DNA of 13,577 nucleotides, taken from positions 1-13,577 of the forward strand of contig JAGQUI010000025.1 of the NCBI GenBank assembly GCA_020438595.1. The letters run 5' to 3'. The position numbers were made by a program, and so were the translations under genes. The notes under the pieces were generated by a model, which was not told where the DNA came from, searched no databases, and saw only the letters and a list, made by a program, of their open reading frames with translations. This document shows positions 13,158 through 13,577 of this stretch, one piece after another. The first letter of the stretch is position 1, and every line of letters starts with the position of its first letter. The stretch is from Propionibacteriaceae bacterium (GTDB taxonomy: Bacteria > Actinomycetota > Actinomycetes > Propionibacteriales > Propionibacteriaceae).

Positions 13158-13225
13158 CAGACGCTCCCGAAAATCGGCGTTGCTCCCGAAATTTCGGGAG
13201 CGTCTGCGAATTTCGGGAGCGTCTG
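13158..13225. repeat. Cluster of direct and inverted copies of a 15-19 bp unit
   Basis: Four copies of one unit occur within 68 bp. CAGACGCTCCCGAAA (13158-13172) is one arm; its exact reverse complement TTTCGGGAGCGTCTG occurs twice, at 13192-13206 and 13211-13225, and the shared direct repeat extends to 17 bp with a 19-bp period. GCTCCCGAAA (13182-13191) is a partial fourth copy. It joins the first reverse copy into a perfect 20-bp palindrome (13182-13201). Possible readings are a birA transcription terminator, an operator with several half-sites, or a dispersed intergenic repeat of REP type. The unit is AT-richer (AAATTT core) than its surroundings. Confidence 0.85.
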
Positions 13226-13258
13226 TGGGAAGAACCGGGGACGGGGCGTGTCAGCCGG

Positions 13259-13577
13259 TCAGCGCAGGTGGACGACGTCCCCGGCGGCGAACGGACGCTC
13301 CTCGCCGCGGACGCGGACCAGGAGGCGACCCTCGGCGTCCACGCCGGTCGCCTCGCCCTCCACGAACGCCGTCGCCGACGTCTGCACCCGCACGGGGCGG
13401 CCCACCGACGAGCAGCGGGCGGCGTACTCGGCGCGCAGGCCCGCCCCGGACAGCCAGCGGGTGTACCAGCCGCCCAGGGCGTCCAGCACCGCCGTGACCA
13501 GCGCGGTGCCGTCCACCACCCCTCCGGCCAGGGCCACGGAGGTGGCGGTCGGCACGGGAAGCTGGGCCTCGGTGAGG
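13259..13577 (-). CDS. birA: Biotin--[acetyl-CoA-carboxylase] ligase, C-terminal part (cut by window edge)
   Basis: Only the last 105 or so residues are present. LPVPTATSVALAGG fits the end of the catalytic domain, and the region from EGEATGVDAEGRLLV to the end (AAGDVVHLR) fits the small beta-barrel C-terminal domain of BirA, where EGEATGVD and GDV are the usual landmarks. BirA attaches biotin, through biotinyl-AMP, to the carrier protein of biotin-dependent carboxylases in the cytoplasm. I cannot see whether an N-terminal DNA-binding repressor domain exists; actinobacterial BirA proteins usually lack it. The order birA, PH domain, GtrA matches Rv3279c, Rv3278c, Rv3277, and the neighbour of birA in mycobacteria is accD5, which lies beyond this window. 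Confidence 0.88.
   Translation of the reverse strand, partial: LTEAQLPVPTATSVALAGGVVDGTALVTAVLDALGGWYTRWLSGAGLRAEYAARCSSVGRPVRVQTSATAFVEGEATGVDAEGRLLVRVRGEERPFAAGDVVHLR

Noticed and set aside
13158..13225. CRISPR array
   Set aside because: The copies are too short, partly inverted, and not separated by spacers of regular length; no cas genes are present.
1..13577. A previously undescribed multi-gene system (defence, secretion or mobile element)
   Set aside because: Nearly every gene falls in a known family, and the order is that of a conserved actinobacterial chromosomal region; there are no signs of an inserted element such as an integrase, att repeats or a composition shift.

Overview
This is a GC-rich, gene-dense stretch of an actinobacterial chromosome. 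The evidence is strong GC bias at third codon positions, frequent GTG/TTG starts, several apparently leaderless genes, a WhiB-family regulator, a TIGR03089-type protein, and a gene neighbourhood recalling the mycobacterial whiB2 - manC (annotated manB in Mycobacterium) - LCP - TIGR03089 - purE - purK - GtrA - PH-domain - birA region (roughly Rv3260c to Rv3279c of M. tuberculosis, from memory). A member of the Propionibacteriales is my guess, but the sequence alone does not settle the family. I see no IS element, prophage, tRNA, rRNA or CRISPR array.

Layout. 1-3481 reads leftward: manC (mannose-1-phosphate guanylyltransferase), a tightly coupled DinB-superfamily protein, a four-helix membrane protein with a Pro/Glu-rich tail, whiB2, and the 5' part of a GT2-like glycosyltransferase cut by the window edge. 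From 3530 the strand switches: a TIGR03089 protein diverges from manC, followed by a beta-lactamase-fold lipoprotein and a small membrane protein. A membrane-anchored M23 peptidase (leftward) overlaps the end of that membrane protein. A PLDc_N/SHOCT-like small membrane protein (rightward) converges on a large LytR-CpsA-Psr (LCP) protein (leftward), with a strong hairpin between them. A dihydrofolate-reductase-fold protein diverges from LCP and converges on purE. The purK-purE pair (8-nt overlap) reads leftward, and an S51 peptidase diverges from purK. The right end is leftward: birA (3' part), a bacterial PH-domain membrane protein and a GtrA-like membrane protein.

How the genes fit together. 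Several serve the cell envelope: GDP-mannose supply (manC), transfer of a glycopolymer to peptidoglycan (LCP), a glycosyltransferase, a GtrA-type putative flippase, a possible peptidoglycan hydrolase (M23) and a serine hydrolase of penicillin-binding fold. WhiB2 links the region to cell division. purK and purE perform the two-step N5-CAIR route of purine synthesis. birA is the biotin protein ligase.

The most unusual DNA is a cluster of direct and inverted copies of a 15-19 bp unit in the 174-bp gap between birA and the PH gene (13158-13225). The next most notable features are a repeated leaderless promoter layout (TAGGCT, 7 nt, GTG) at manC and purK, each facing another apparently leaderless gene, and enzymes with altered family signatures (GT2-like protein, M23 peptidase, beta-lactamase-like lipoprotein). 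I found no convincing new multi-gene system.
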